DNA of 64,000 nt from positions 1-64,000 of the forward strand of contig JAMLGM010000011.1 of the NCBI GenBank assembly GCA_023957975.1, written 5' to 3'. The position numbers and the translations under genes are program-made. Below the pieces are notes generated by a model. That model did not search any database, was not told the origin of the DNA, and was given only the letters and a program-made list of their open reading frames with translations. Below, piece after piece: positions 54,106 to 63,265 of the stretch. Each line of letters opens with the position of its first letter. Within the stretch, counting starts at the first letter, position 1. This stretch comes from Microthrixaceae bacterium. Its GTDB lineage: Bacteria > Actinomycetota > Acidimicrobiia > Acidimicrobiales > Microtrichaceae.

Positions 54106-56985
54106 TCAACTCGTGGTCGTGCCGTTATCCCAAATCCTGAACAGTTGGCCGTTTGGGCCGGCCGTTCCTGCAGGACCGGCGTTCCCGTCGCCAGTTGCCG
54201 TGCCGTTGTGGTTCACCCCGCCGCCAGAAGCCTTGGTCGAACCGGCGCCGCCGGTGCCGCCCGAGGCCGCAACGGTTGAGCGGGTGTAGGTGCTGGCAGT
54301 AGCGCTGAGCGTGCCCGTGCCGACGTGGACAACCGAGATCGACGGACCGCCGGCGCCACCGCCACCGCCAGCACCTCCACCGCCGGCGCCGCCGCCGCCG
54401 CCACCGCCGCCACCGGCGGAGCAGCACGACTTGTCGCCGCCTATCGCTCCGGTGCCACCGTTGCCACCACGTCCACCGGCTTGGCCGGCGCCGGCGTTGC
54501 CGCCGGCCGAGGAGGTAACCGTCACCGACGTGAGACTGACCGAGGCGTTGCTCGCGTAGATACCGAAAGAACCACCGCCGGACACGCCTCCGGTGCCTCC
54601 GACACCGCCGTTACCGCCACCGCCACCGCCGGCACCACCACCGCCGGAAGCACTGGCGGTCTTGCCTCCGCCTCCACCACCGCCGCCGCTGCCGGCAACG
54701 CCGTTGCCGCCGTTACCGCCGTTGGCAGGCGAGAAAAGGTCGGAGGCGACCAGCGCGTTGGATCCGGCCGTACCCGCGGTTCCAGCCGCACCCGCACCCC
54801 CGGCACCCCCGGCACCCGCGCTCGTGCTGCAGCCCGTCGTCGATCCACAGCCGCCGTTTCCGCCGGTACCGGGCGAAGCGCCGCCGCCGTTCGCCCCGGC
54901 AGCGCCGGACCCGCTGTAGTTGCCGCCTGTTCCTCCGGATCCGCCGGCGTTGGTCGTGCCGGTCCCACCCGCCCCGCCGGCGCCAGGCGCCGAAGGCCCT
55001 GTGGCGTTGCCGCCGTTTGCCCCGTTGCCGCCAGATGTCGCTTGCGCTGGCGCCGTGGCAGGAGCAGAGCCAGCCACGCCCGTGCCCGCTGTCACCGTGC
55101 TGTTCGTGATCGTTGCGCTTGAGTTGCCGACGACACGTACCCCGTATGCGCTTGAGCCCGAGCCCTGGGCATTGCCCGAAATGATCGTCGAGTTACTGAT
55201 CGCCGCAGACGAGTTGCCGGCGATCAACACGCCCGTCGCGTCCTTGCCGGTCGCGCTCGTCACGGTCAGGTTGTCGATCGTCAGGCCCGTCGAATTGGTG
55301 AGTGCGACACCGATGGTGCTCACGGTCGCGGTGCCGGTCACGCTGACGGTGATGTTGCTGAGCACTGTCGCTGGGACCGACGGGGACAGGTTGGTTGCGG
55401 TGATCCCGGCCGAACCGGACACCTGCACAATCGTCGGGTTGGGGGTCGCTGGGGTTTGAAAGCTGCTGTCCAGGCCACCTGTGACGGAGATTCCCTGTCG
55501 CATGACCACCGCGTCGGTGTAGGTGCCACCCGCGACCAGCACCCGGTTGAGCCCCTGGTCATAGGCCCGAGAGACGCCCTTCGAAATCGTCTTGCACGGA
55601 CTGGTGATCGACCCACAGGCGCTTCCGTCAGAACCATCGGTGCGCACAAACACCTTGTCGGAAACGACGTTGACCGTGGCGAGCGCGGTGAACGTCAACC
55701 CCAACTGATCGGTCGCCACGAGCTTGACCTGGTACTGGCCGACCGCGGTGAAGGTGTGTTGAACCGTCGACGTTGCGCCGTAACCGCACAAGGTGCAGGC
55801 GGCAACCGCCGCGGTTCCGTCGCCGAAGTCCCACGTCGTCGCGGCGTCGTTCAGTGGCTCCTCGAACGACGCGACCACACCCGTGAAGTCCACCTGCTGG
55901 TTCTCCACCACGTTGATCGGCGGGGACGGGCTCGTGATCTGCGCCGTCGGTCGCCGAAGGCGCGGCGAAATCGCCGTCGAATACCAATTACTCCACGTGC
56001 CCTCGGAGTTCTTCACCCGAAGACCGACCTGATAGGCGGGACACGTGTCGAGCACCGTGGTGAACGTGCGTTTCAACACCGCACCGCTGGTGAGCGTCTC
56101 GGCACTCGGCCCGCCCGTGATCCCCGACCCGCACGGCAGGCCCTCGGTGGTGGGCCCGCCCTGGTCGAAATCCCATTCCCATTCAACGAGCGCGTTGCCG
56201 CGCAGGTCGCGAGACAGCGCCGGATCGAACGAGATCTCGACGTTTCGTTGCGCGTCGGCCGGAGAGAACGTGAACTTCGCCTCGGGCCTGCAACCGGGAC
56301 GGCAATAGGAGTCCGACCGCCGAGTCGCCACGGCAAGAATGCTTCGCAGCTCGGTATTGGCCGACTCGATCCTCAACCGCACGGTCTGACAATCGGGGTC
56401 CAACGAAGCGCCGTCGGACGCAACACACGACGCCGTCGCCGCCGCAACCCCCTCGGCCAACCCCTCGCCGGTGGTCGCAGCGGTGGTCGTGGTGGTCAAC
56501 AGCGGGTCGGTCTGCGTGAAATCGGTCGACCCGGTGACCTCGGCGTTCGGACACGCCCGTCGAAACAGCGTCTGGCCCTTGCTCGTCAACGCGGTCGAGT
56601 CCGCCGCGAGCGAATACACGATGCGCTGCTTGGTGGCGGTGACCATCACCAGCTTCGGTGAACCACCCGAGCCGGTTCCCCCGGGGCAATCGAGCATCGG
56701 CGACCCCGTGGTCGGCGTCACGATGACGAGCGCGGTCGCAGCGTCGTTCACCAGCGTGCGGTTGATCCGATCGGTGCCCGCCTGGTCGATCGCCCAGCCA
56801 CGAACCTGGCTGAGCGAACGCATCGACGTCATCGTCCAACCCGCCAGGCCCGCCAGCAGAATTCCCGCGAGCAACGATGCGATCATCACCTCGATCAGCG
56901 TGTATCCATGCTCGTTGCGGCGCCGATCGGTACGGCGGTGCGACGACGTGTGGTGCGGCGACGCGGTCAGGGAACGTCGGTGCAT
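54106..56985 (-). CDS. Giant prepilin-like protein with PKD, beta-helix and glycine-rich region
   Basis: A 959-aa protein. ATG 56985 has GGAGG 5 nt upstream. The class III signal is NEHG/YTLIEVMIASLLAGIL, with Glu at +5, so PilD should process it. After a pseudopilin-like N-terminal domain come two PKD-like folds (VEWEWDFDQGG and TTWDFGDGTA), then a pectate-lyase-like beta-helix with repeated Asn/Ser/Thr ladders (NSTGLTIDNLTVTSATG and similar). A region of about 250 residues is dominated by GG-x, GAGG and NGG triplets like mycobacterial PE_PGRS proteins. It is probably a tip or surface-exposed minor pilin used for adhesion. Its start overlaps the end of the preceding pilin-like gene. Confidence 0.82.
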   Translation of the reverse strand: MHRRSLTASPHHTSSHRRTDRRRNEHGYTLIEVMIASLLAGILLAGLAGWTMTSMRSLSQVRGWAIDQAGTDRINRTLVNDAATALVIVTPTTGSPMLDCPGGTGSGGSPKLVMVTATKQRIVYSLAADSTALTSKGQTLFRRACPNAEVTGSTDFTQTDPLLTTTTTAATTGEGLAEGVAAATASCVASDGASLDPDCQTVRLRIESANTELRSILAVATRRSDSYCRPGCRPEAKFTFSPADAQRNVEISFDPALSRDLRGNALVEWEWDFDQGGPTTEGLPCGSGITGGPSAETLTSGAVLKRTFTTVLDTCPAYQVGLRVKNSEGTWSNWYSTAISPRLRRPTAQITSPSPPINVVENQQVDFTGVVASFEEPLNDAATTWDFGDGTAAVAACTLCGYGATSTVQHTFTAVGQYQVKLVATDQLGLTFTALATVNVVSDKVFVRTDGSDGSACGSITSPCKTISKGVSRAYDQGLNRVLVAGGTYTDAVVMRQGISVTGGLDSSFQTPATPNPTIVQVSGSAGITATNLSPSVPATVLSNITVSVTGTATVSTIGVALTNSTGLTIDNLTVTSATGKDATGVLIAGNSSAAISNSTIISGNAQGSGSSAYGVRVVGNSSATITNSTVTAGTGVAGSAPATAPAQATSGGNGANGGNATGPSAPGAGGAGGTGTTNAGGSGGTGGNYSGSGAAGANGGGASPGTGGNGGCGSTTGCSTSAGAGGAGGAGAAGTAGTAGSNALVASDLFSPANGGNGGNGVAGSGGGGGGGGKTASASGGGGAGGGGGGNGGVGGTGGVSGGGSFGIYASNASVSLTSVTVTSSAGGNAGAGQAGGRGGNGGTGAIGGDKSCCSAGGGGGGGGGAGGGGAGGGGGAGGPSISVVHVGTGTLSATASTYTRSTVAASGGTGGAGSTKASGGGVNHNGTATGDGNAGPAGTAGPNGQLFRIWDNGTTTS

Positions 56986-58535
56986 GTGATCCTCCACACC
57001 ATCGTCGATGGCCACGACTTGAACGCGCCACCCAGGATGAACACCCAGCCGCCGGTGTCGGCAACCGGGCCGATGTCGGCAATCGGAGCGGGGGTCGGCG
57101 TGTTCGGCCCGTACCACTTCGTCGTGGCGATGATCGAGCCGTTCGTACGCTCGAGGGTCATCTGGCACTTCTTGCCGGTCGGGGCGTGGAACGCGTCGGC
57201 GAACGGAATGGGCAGAGGGTCATAAAGCGCCACCGACTCGCTGCCGACGCACCCCTGGAAATAGAAGTGCCACCAGCCATCGGTGCCGAGTTGCTCCAGG
57301 AACCTGTCCGAAGTGTCGGTCACCCCGCCGTAACAGCCGAGCGTCTTGTACACGGATCCCGTGACCTCGATGGTCTGCGGGGCGATCGTGGTCGTGGGCG
57401 CCGGAGTGGTGCTCGTCGGGGAAACGATGGAAATGACGATCGGATCCGAGGCGCCAACCCCGATCAGCCCGAGGCTGTCGGTCAGGCGGAGCTCCGCGGT
57501 GTAGGTGCCCGAGGAGGTGTAGGTGTGTGAGGTAGTGGCACAACTGCCGTCGGTGCACGACACCCGGGGCGAGCCGTCGCCGAAATCCCACTCCCACCGC
57601 ACGATCGGCGACACCACCGGGGTGGGGCTCGTCGACGTGAACGTCTTGGTGGCTTGGGTGATCGTCTTGGGCGTCCACTCGAAGGTCACCGTCGGAGCGA
57701 GCGGCACCGAACTCGCCGGAGGCACCAGCCACCGCTCGGTTGCGGAAACCGTGACTCCCGACGAATCGGTGATCGTCAGCGTCACCACGGCATCGAAGGA
57801 GTCCGAACGTGCCCGATACACACACCGTGCGGCGGGGTCGTTGGGGTCGGAGGTCACGATGGTGGTCAGACCGTCGACGTCGGGGTTCTCGGTGGAGGTG
57901 GTCGGCGGGTCGGCGGCGCACTCGAACCGATACTCGACGATGTCCCGCGGCGAAAACGACCCCTCGCCAGACAACTGGAACCCGTACAACACATCGCCGG
58001 CGGTGCTGATCGGAGTGCCGACCAACACCACGAACATGTCGCGGGACAACGGTTCCGGATCGCGCTTCACCACGGTCGCTTCCAACGAACTGCCGCCGGA
58101 ACCGACGCGAATCGTCACGTCCTGGGTGCCCTGATCCACCCCGGACTCACAGCCGGTGACATCGACGACCGTGAACGTCAGCGCAGTGCCGCCCTGATCG
58201 ATCTGTTGTGAACTGAGTTTCGCCGCGTTCTCGTTTTTGTCGAACGCGTCCTGGTATTCGACCGTGTCCGCGCACCGCACGTAGGTGAGGCTCTTGACCA
58301 CCTCGCCCATACCCGTCAACGCGATGCTGAGCCGACTCGTCTGGTTGCCACGAGCCGTCGACATCGAACTCGTCGCCAGCAGTGAGGCCAAACCGCCGAC
58401 CACCAGACCGATAATCACGATGGCGACGAGAATCTCGGTGATGGTCTCACCGCGTTGGGTGCGCGGCCGGCTCGTGCTGGGGCGTGGGGTGTTGGAGTGT
58501 GGCGTGCGGGGGCGTGGGGTTCGGATCATGCGCAT
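56967..58535 (-). CDS. Prepilin-like protein with PKD domain
   Basis: A 522-aa protein. Its N-terminal signal is TQRG/ETITEILVAIVIIGL, cleaved after Gly29, with Glu at +1 (unusual) and Glu at +5 (normal). The body is beta-rich and contains a PKD domain (VRWEWDFGDGSPRVSC, then HTYTSSGTYTAELRLTD), a Thr/Pro linker and a C-terminal domain with several Cys (LGCYGG, FQGCVG, KKCQM, RITCTD). It is likely a minor pilin or pilus-borne adhesin. ATG 58535 has GAGG 7 nt upstream and overlaps the previous gene by 10 bp; its own 3' end overlaps the next gene. Confidence 0.8.
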   Translation of the reverse strand: MRMIRTPRPRTPHSNTPRPSTSRPRTQRGETITEILVAIVIIGLVVGGLASLLATSSMSTARGNQTSRLSIALTGMGEVVKSLTYVRCADTVEYQDAFDKNENAAKLSSQQIDQGGTALTFTVVDVTGCESGVDQGTQDVTIRVGSGGSSLEATVVKRDPEPLSRDMFVVLVGTPISTAGDVLYGFQLSGEGSFSPRDIVEYRFECAADPPTTSTENPDVDGLTTIVTSDPNDPAARCVYRARSDSFDAVVTLTITDSSGVTVSATERWLVPPASSVPLAPTVTFEWTPKTITQATKTFTSTSPTPVVSPIVRWEWDFGDGSPRVSCTDGSCATTSHTYTSSGTYTAELRLTDSLGLIGVGASDPIVISIVSPTSTTPAPTTTIAPQTIEVTGSVYKTLGCYGGVTDTSDRFLEQLGTDGWWHFYFQGCVGSESVALYDPLPIPFADAFHAPTGKKCQMTLERTNGSIIATTKWYGPNTPTPAPIADIGPVADTGGWVFILGGAFKSWPSTMVWRITCTDVP

Positions 58536-59044
58536 GACGCCACCTCGCTCACATCGACCTGTCCCACCTGCCACGCGCACACCGTTAGCGTCGAACCGGT
58601 CAACGGGGCGGAACCCTGCTTGTCCTCGATCCGCACCCGTGCCAGGCCGACGAGCCTGCTGTTCGAGTGCAATTCGATGGTCGCGATTCGCCCGTCGGAG
58701 GGCACCGCAGTCAGCGACGAGCTTTCACACGTCAGCGAATAGGGGCTCGGAAGCCAGGTCGGATTCGTCGACCAGCGCCCGACGCAACTCACCCCGACCG
58801 CCGCGGGATCGAGGCGATACTCGCGCACAGCCCGTTCCAGGTGACCGTCGGCCTGGCGCCACGCTGCTTGCATCTGAATCGTGCTGGCGGTGACTCGATT
58901 CACCGTGACCGAATACGCAGCGATCGCAATCGCGATGATGCTCGTCAGCACCATGCCGACGAGAACCAACACCAAGGTGGCGCCGCGTTGCGTTCGCAGA
59001 TCCGGACTGCGGCGCTGCCGGCGGTGACGCGCTTCCAAGTCCAT
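58526..59044 (-). CDS. PilX/GspK-like minor pilin
   Basis: A 172-aa protein with a basic N-terminus, the signal TQRG/ATLVLVLVGMVLTSIIAI and no Glu at position +5. GspK-type tip pseudopilins also lack this Glu, so it may cap the pilus. The globular domain has four Cys (SCVG, LTCES, VCAWQ, SCA). ATG 59044 has GGGAGAG 6 nt upstream. It is the first gene of a three-gene pilin-like operon running toward pilD. Confidence 0.78.
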   Translation of the reverse strand: MDLEARHRRQRRSPDLRTQRGATLVLVLVGMVLTSIIAIAIAAYSVTVNRVTASTIQMQAAWRQADGHLERAVREYRLDPAAVGVSCVGRWSTNPTWLPSPYSLTCESSSLTAVPSDGRIATIELHSNSRLVGLARVRIEDKQGSAPLTGSTLTVCAWQVGQVDVSEVASCA

Positions 59045-59469
59045 ATGTGTCTCTCCCAGCGCTCGGGGTTCGGCGCCGAATTCGACGAAAGGCCATCTGA
59101 CGGGGTGTCAGATAGCTAGGGGTCCTGGGCGCTGTCGCGGTGCCGGTTCTCAGGTTGGCCCGAGCCGGCCGGCCGGCGAGTTCAACACCCAAGTCGTGAG
59201 TAAGCACACAACTTGGGAGTTGGGTGTTGCGTGCGGGCCGTGGAAGTGGCTTGGCCCGCCGATGTTGTCGGCCGGAACGCCCGATTTCCCGGCAATAGTG
59301 AGTCCGCTTGCTCCAGCTGGCGACGACCACGAGCCTTGCCGGATGTCGACCCTTGCGAGTGTTTTCGCTCAACTTCTTGGTCCCACACCCAAGTCCAACA
59401 CCCAAGTTGTGCGTAGCTGGGGAGTTGAACTGGTATGCTGAGCACCCGGTTGCATGAAGGACATGACCG
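59045..59469. other. 425-nt divergent intergenic region with a possible small inverted-repeat element
   Basis: It separates the minor pilin operon from the AlbA/HATPase gene and must hold both promoters. AACACCCAAGT(C/T)GTG occurs at 59184 and again near 59397. A segment of about 250 bp (59180-59430) is bounded by imperfect inverted ends, both containing GTTCAAC and ACAACTTGGG. CAACACCCA (59183-59191) also pairs with TGGGTGTTG (59221-59229). This could be a MITE-like element or an operator array. Confidence 0.5.
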
Positions 59470-61233
59470 TTGGTGGACCTCCAAGACCAAGTGGAAGCAG
59501 CAGTCGCTCGCTTGAGGCGCGCTCGGACGGACCTGCACGGCATTGAGGCCAAAGCAGCCGCTGGTGGCCTCCCTCAAAGTTGCATTGAGTCGGTTTCGGC
59601 ATTCGCCAACGGAAGCGGTGGAATTCTCCTGTTGGGTTTGGACGAGTCGAACAACTTCGCCGCTGTCGAGGTCGACCACGAACGTTTAGCCGCCGACCTT
59701 GCATCAGCTTGTTCGGACCGCCTGGAGCCGCCGGTCAGGCCGGAGATCGACATCGTCGTGGTCGACGGTATGTCGATCGTGGCTGCGGTGGTCGACGAAC
59801 TCCCATTCGCTCAGAAACCGTGCTTCGTTCGGACCCGAGGTATCGAACGCGGGTCGTTTCTGCGCACCCACGACGGGGACCGCGTGCTCACGACGTATGA
59901 AGTCCACGTCCTGCTTTCCGCACGCGGTCAGCCACAGGACGATGCGCAGCCGGTCGCCGGCGCTACGGTGGCCGACCTCGACGAGGGCCTTGTCGCTGCG
60001 CTGCTTCGGAGGCTTCGAAGCACGCGAGGGGCAGTCTTCGCCAACGCGAGCGATGAGCAGATTCTCCGGCTCATGCGCGTCGTCGTAGATTGCGAGGGTG
60101 GCCAGGCCGTTTCGCTAGCGGGCCTGCTGGCCCTGGGCCGGTATCCACAGCAGTTCTTCCCCCAGCTGGATGTTACGTTCGTCGCATTCCCCACAGTCGC
60201 CGGTGAACCGCTCGCCGATGGAACGAGGTTCCTCGACAACCAGTCGATCGACGGACCCATCCCGACGATGGTGGCGATGGCACTGACAGCGCTGCGGAGG
60301 AACATGAAGCGGCGGTCGGTGGTTGCCGGTTTGGGCCGCGAGGATCGGTGGGAGTACCCGGAAGAAGCGATCCGCGAGATCGTCGCAAATGCTCTGATGC
60401 ATCGCGACTACAACGCCCTTGCTCATGGAACTCAGGTGCGGATTGCTCTCTACCCTGATCGGATCGAGTTCGGTAGCCCTGGGGGCCTGCACGGCCCGCT
60501 TGCCCGCGAGGATCTCCAGTCCGAGCCAGTCTCGTCTTCAAGAAATGCCCTACTAGCGAAACTTCTCGAGGATGTCGAGGTGCCGGGGACCGGCCGAACC
60601 GTTTGTGAGAACCGAGGATCCGGCTTACTCGCGACCGCGGCTGCGCTTCGAGAAGCGGGGCTTGAACCACTGGAACTGATCGACCTCGTCCGCGAGTTCC
60701 GTGTTGTTGTCAGAAACCACGGACTGCTCGATGACGACGCGATCCGTTGGCTATCCGAGATCGACACGACAGGGCTCTCCGATCGACAGCGCCTCGGCCT
60801 CGCCTTCTTGCACCGGCACGCGACGGTGACGAACCAGCAATATCGGGCGCTGACCGGCTGCGGCGCGCTGGACGCGACACGTGACATTACGGGTATGGCC
60901 GCCAGGGGCCTGGTCGAGAAGTCCAACGATCGACGTTGGGCGAAGTGGCACCTCGTCGCTGGCGACATGGCACCGACGAGCCAACCTCAGCTTGATTTCG
61001 GTGAGAAATCGAGACCGGCGACACGCAGAGGTCAGACGCGCGGTGACCGGCGGGGCGAGATAGCGTCGCTCCTCAGCAATGGCCCCCTGAGCACTCGCGA
61101 CCTGGCAAACCAACTCAACATGAGCCCACAAGGGGTCAGGAATTGGATCCTTCGCATGGAGGCCGACGGTCAGGTTCGTGGGACGGTCTCGAATCGCAAA
61201 AGTCCAAAGAACCGGTGGATGCTCGTGACGTAG
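59470..61233 (+). CDS. AlbA_2/Schlafen-type ATP-binding regulator (HATPase_c_4, winged helix)
   Basis: A 587-aa protein. The N-terminal AlbA_2 domain (about 10-130) has EAKAAAGGLP and VSAFANGSGGILLLGLDES. An HATPase_c_4 region (about 290-350) has EEAIREIVANALMHRDYN and IEFGSPGGLHG, with the N-box Asn. The C-terminus has winged-helix segments (LSTRDLANQLNMSPQGVRNW). The family is regarded as transcriptional or stress-related regulators, often in accessory regions and sometimes in phage defence. The start is TTG 59470 or GTG 59473; AAGGA is 8 nt before the TTG. It stands alone, flanked upstream by the inverted-repeat region. Confidence 0.82.
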   Translation: MVDLQDQVEAAVARLRRARTDLHGIEAKAAAGGLPQSCIESVSAFANGSGGILLLGLDESNNFAAVEVDHERLAADLASACSDRLEPPVRPEIDIVVVDGMSIVAAVVDELPFAQKPCFVRTRGIERGSFLRTHDGDRVLTTYEVHVLLSARGQPQDDAQPVAGATVADLDEGLVAALLRRLRSTRGAVFANASDEQILRLMRVVVDCEGGQAVSLAGLLALGRYPQQFFPQLDVTFVAFPTVAGEPLADGTRFLDNQSIDGPIPTMVAMALTALRRNMKRRSVVAGLGREDRWEYPEEAIREIVANALMHRDYNALAHGTQVRIALYPDRIEFGSPGGLHGPLAREDLQSEPVSSSRNALLAKLLEDVEVPGTGRTVCENRGSGLLATAAALREAGLEPLELIDLVREFRVVVRNHGLLDDDAIRWLSEIDTTGLSDRQRLGLAFLHRHATVTNQQYRALTGCGALDATRDITGMAARGLVEKSNDRRWAKWHLVAGDMAPTSQPQLDFGEKSRPATRRGQTRGDRRGEIASLLSNGPLSTRDLANQLNMSPQGVRNWILRMEADGQVRGTVSNRKSPKNRWMLVT

Positions 61234-61314
61234 AGCGTTCGCGCCAACGTTCGGCTCGAACGTCGGTGGCTGGCGCGGGTGTGCGCTGGGGCGGCGGGCG
61301 GCGGTCGGCGGCTT

Positions 61315-61692
61315 TCAGCGCGTGTACGCGAGGATGAGTCCGACGGTTGCGATCGTGCCAGCCTGCATCGCGACCATGGTGCCGACCACCCATCGGAGTT
61401 GCTTGGCGAAGCCCGTCGCCATCGCCGCGTCGATCTTGTCGAACCGGGCGTCGATCTTGTCGAACCGCGCGTCGGTCTTGTCGAACCGGGCGTCGACCTT
61501 GTCGAATCGCGCATCGGTCTTGTCGAATCGAGCGTCCAGTTCGGTGCGCAGGTTGTCGAGGTCGGTTTTGGTAGCGAGTTCGGCAGCGCCTTTTGTGGGG
61601 AGGTGTTCCATGAGAGTGTTCGCCGATTCTTCGCCGAGTGCGGCGGTGAGGTCTTTGTGCATTGCGAGTCGGCTCGCGTCGGTGACAGCCAT
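61315..61692 (-). CDS. Repeat coiled-coil protein with C-terminal membrane anchor (paralogue 2)
   Basis: A 125-aa paralogue of the protein at 47219-47776. The N-terminus (MHKDLTAALGEESANTLMEH and ELATKTDLDNLRTEL) aligns with that of paralogue 1. The stalk is instead five 7-residue units, ARFDKTD/ARFDKID, encoded by 21-bp tandem repeats. The C-terminus (WVVGTMVAMQAGTIATVGLI) is a membrane helix. ATG 61692 has AAGGA upstream. The function is unknown. The shared ends with an exchanged repeat core suggest that the stalk length or register matters. Confidence 0.72.
   Translation of the reverse strand: MAVTDASRLAMHKDLTAALGEESANTLMEHLPTKGAAELATKTDLDNLRTELDARFDKTDARFDKVDARFDKTDARFDKIDARFDKIDAAMATGFAKQLRWVVGTMVAMQAGTIATVGLILAYTR
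61429..61533 (-). repeat. Five 21-bp tandem repeats encoding ARFDK(T/V/I)D heptads
   Basis: Units lie at 61429-61449, 61450-61470, 61471-61491, 61492-61512 and 61513-61533. They differ by one or a few bases, mostly in the sixth codon. Confidence 0.92.
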
Positions 61693-61883
61693 GTTGGTTC
61701 CTTCGTCGATGTGATCGTGGAGGAAACCGATTGCCGGGTTTCGAACGGCGCACAGGTCGGAGCCAACTGGCGGCGATCTGCGGTGCATTCGCCATGGTAC
61801 CCACGCGTTCGGTACACGCAAGCTCGCGGGCGGTGCTCAAACCACCCGCGTTCAGCCTTGGCCCTCAGCCCGAGGCTCGAGCG

Positions 61884-62984
61884 TCAGCCCCGGAATGGTG
61901 CGAGGGCCCGGTACTGGTCGGCGGTCGAGATCATGTCGTCATACAGCCCGCCGCCGTACGCCCCGCGAAGCTTCGCACCGAACACGAAGCGGTTGACGTC
62001 GTCGATGCTCGACGTGTTCGACAGTCCACCGATGGCGTGAATCGGCGCGTTCGGGTTGTTGAGGTTGGTTCGGATGCGATCGATGTTTTCGGTCGTGTAG
62101 CGGAACGCGTCTCGCCACTCCGAGGTCGCACTGCGGTTCGTCCAATACCCCATCGGCATCCACACGTCATAGAACGGCGCCAGTTCGGTCCACGGGAACT
62201 GCGGCCAGTAGTTGAGGTTGAGCACCTCGGTCACCACGGGCGGCAACACGATCGCACCCAGCGGCATCGACGGATACGCCGCCCGCAGCCACTGCGACAG
62301 CGACACCAGGCGTGCGTTGCGGGTGGCGAGATCGACCACGGTCGATTCGATGTCCACCCCGATGCCATCGAGGCCCAACTCGGCGGTCTTGGCGAGCAGG
62401 TTCTGGTCGACGGCGGGATTCTCGAAGGTCGGCAGATACCAGCCGAACACCTTCATCCCCTTGCTGCGCGCTCGGCTGATGATGCGATTGAGCAGGTCGC
62501 GGTCGAGCACGTCGGTGCCGAAGTCGACCTTCGCGGTCTGGATCCACAACGCCGTGATGCCCGCATCGGCCATGCGATCGATGCGGTCGAGGGTGAACGG
62601 CGCGGTCGCCCCCGGGGACTTGAAGTTCACCCACGTCGGTGACCAGTCGTAGACGTCAACCCACGCGCTGGTACCCCGGGTGACCTCGGCTCGGGCCGCG
62701 CTCGACGCCGCTCGTTCCTGTTCGGCCTGCACCCTCGCCATCAGCTCGGCGTACTGACCGAAGGTCATGATGCGGGTCCACTTGCCGTTCTTGCACTGCA
62801 GGATGTGGGTGGCGTCGCGGCCGAACCCGCTGCCGGTGCAGCGCCGACCCGCCACCGCCACATCGCATGCGGTTGCGGTCACCAGCAACGCGGCGGCGAT
62901 CAACACGACCACCGACCGACGTGCGCGGCGGGGAGTGTGCTGGGGCTGACGGTTCGTGTGGAGGCGGACGTCGGGGAGATTCAT
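61884..62984 (-). CDS. Secreted TIM-barrel glycoside-hydrolase-like protein
   Basis: A 366-aa extracytoplasmic protein. It has a basic N-terminus, then the hydrophobic segment SVVVLIAAALLVTATAC with a Cys that may be lipidated. A small Cys-paired region follows (GRRCTGSG, LQCKNGKW), then a barrel-like domain with ITALWIQTAKVDF, GMKVFGWYLPTFENP, LGLDGIGVDIES and YDVWMPMGYW. This pattern is like the DUF4015 or related putative glycosidase families, in which DIE(S) could carry acidic catalytic residues. ATG 62984 has TACGCT 8 nt upstream and no Shine-Dalgarno. It may act on the cell-wall or surface polysaccharide. The family assignment is inferred. Confidence 0.65.
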   Translation of the reverse strand: MNLPDVRLHTNRQPQHTPRRARRSVVVLIAAALLVTATACDVAVAGRRCTGSGFGRDATHILQCKNGKWTRIMTFGQYAELMARVQAEQERAASSAARAEVTRGTSAWVDVYDWSPTWVNFKSPGATAPFTLDRIDRMADAGITALWIQTAKVDFGTDVLDRDLLNRIISRARSKGMKVFGWYLPTFENPAVDQNLLAKTAELGLDGIGVDIESTVVDLATRNARLVSLSQWLRAAYPSMPLGAIVLPPVVTEVLNLNYWPQFPWTELAPFYDVWMPMGYWTNRSATSEWRDAFRYTTENIDRIRTNLNNPNAPIHAIGGLSNTSSIDDVNRFVFGAKLRGAYGGGLYDDMISTADQYRALAPFRG

Positions 62985-63040
62985 GGTGCGCGAGCGTACC
63001 CACGCCACCGTCGCTGGCTGGCGCGGTCGGCTGGCTCTGT

Positions 63041-63097
63041 CCGCGAACTTTGTGCTGAAAGTGACACGTCATGTCACTTTCAGCACAAAGTTCGCGG
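63041..63097. repeat. Family 2 palindromic repeat, copy E
   Basis: A 57-bp palindrome with only one mismatched pair around the centre (left arm CCGCGAACTTTGTGCTGAAA, interior GTGACACGTCATGTCAC). It is the best-paired member of the family. It lies in the divergent gap between the TIM-barrel gene and the aldehyde dehydrogenase gene. Confidence 0.92.
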
Positions 63098-63265
63098 GCC
63101 GACGGCGATGGTGGCCCGCGAGGCGGCGGCGAGTCGGCGGGATGGCGGCGCACCCGCCCCACCCGGTTCGCGTCCGCGGCGCCCCGTCGGGGCGGTAGCG
63201 TGAGCGCAGAGCGCCGATCCCGCGGCGACTCAGGGGAACGCACAACACCGGGACAAGGGGACACC

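Noticed and set aside
54290..55459. Pro/Ala-rich plus-strand frames opposite the glycine-rich region
   Set aside because: They are the complement of Gly codons (GGN to NCC) in the pilin-like gene, which has a prepilin signal and a ribosome-binding site.
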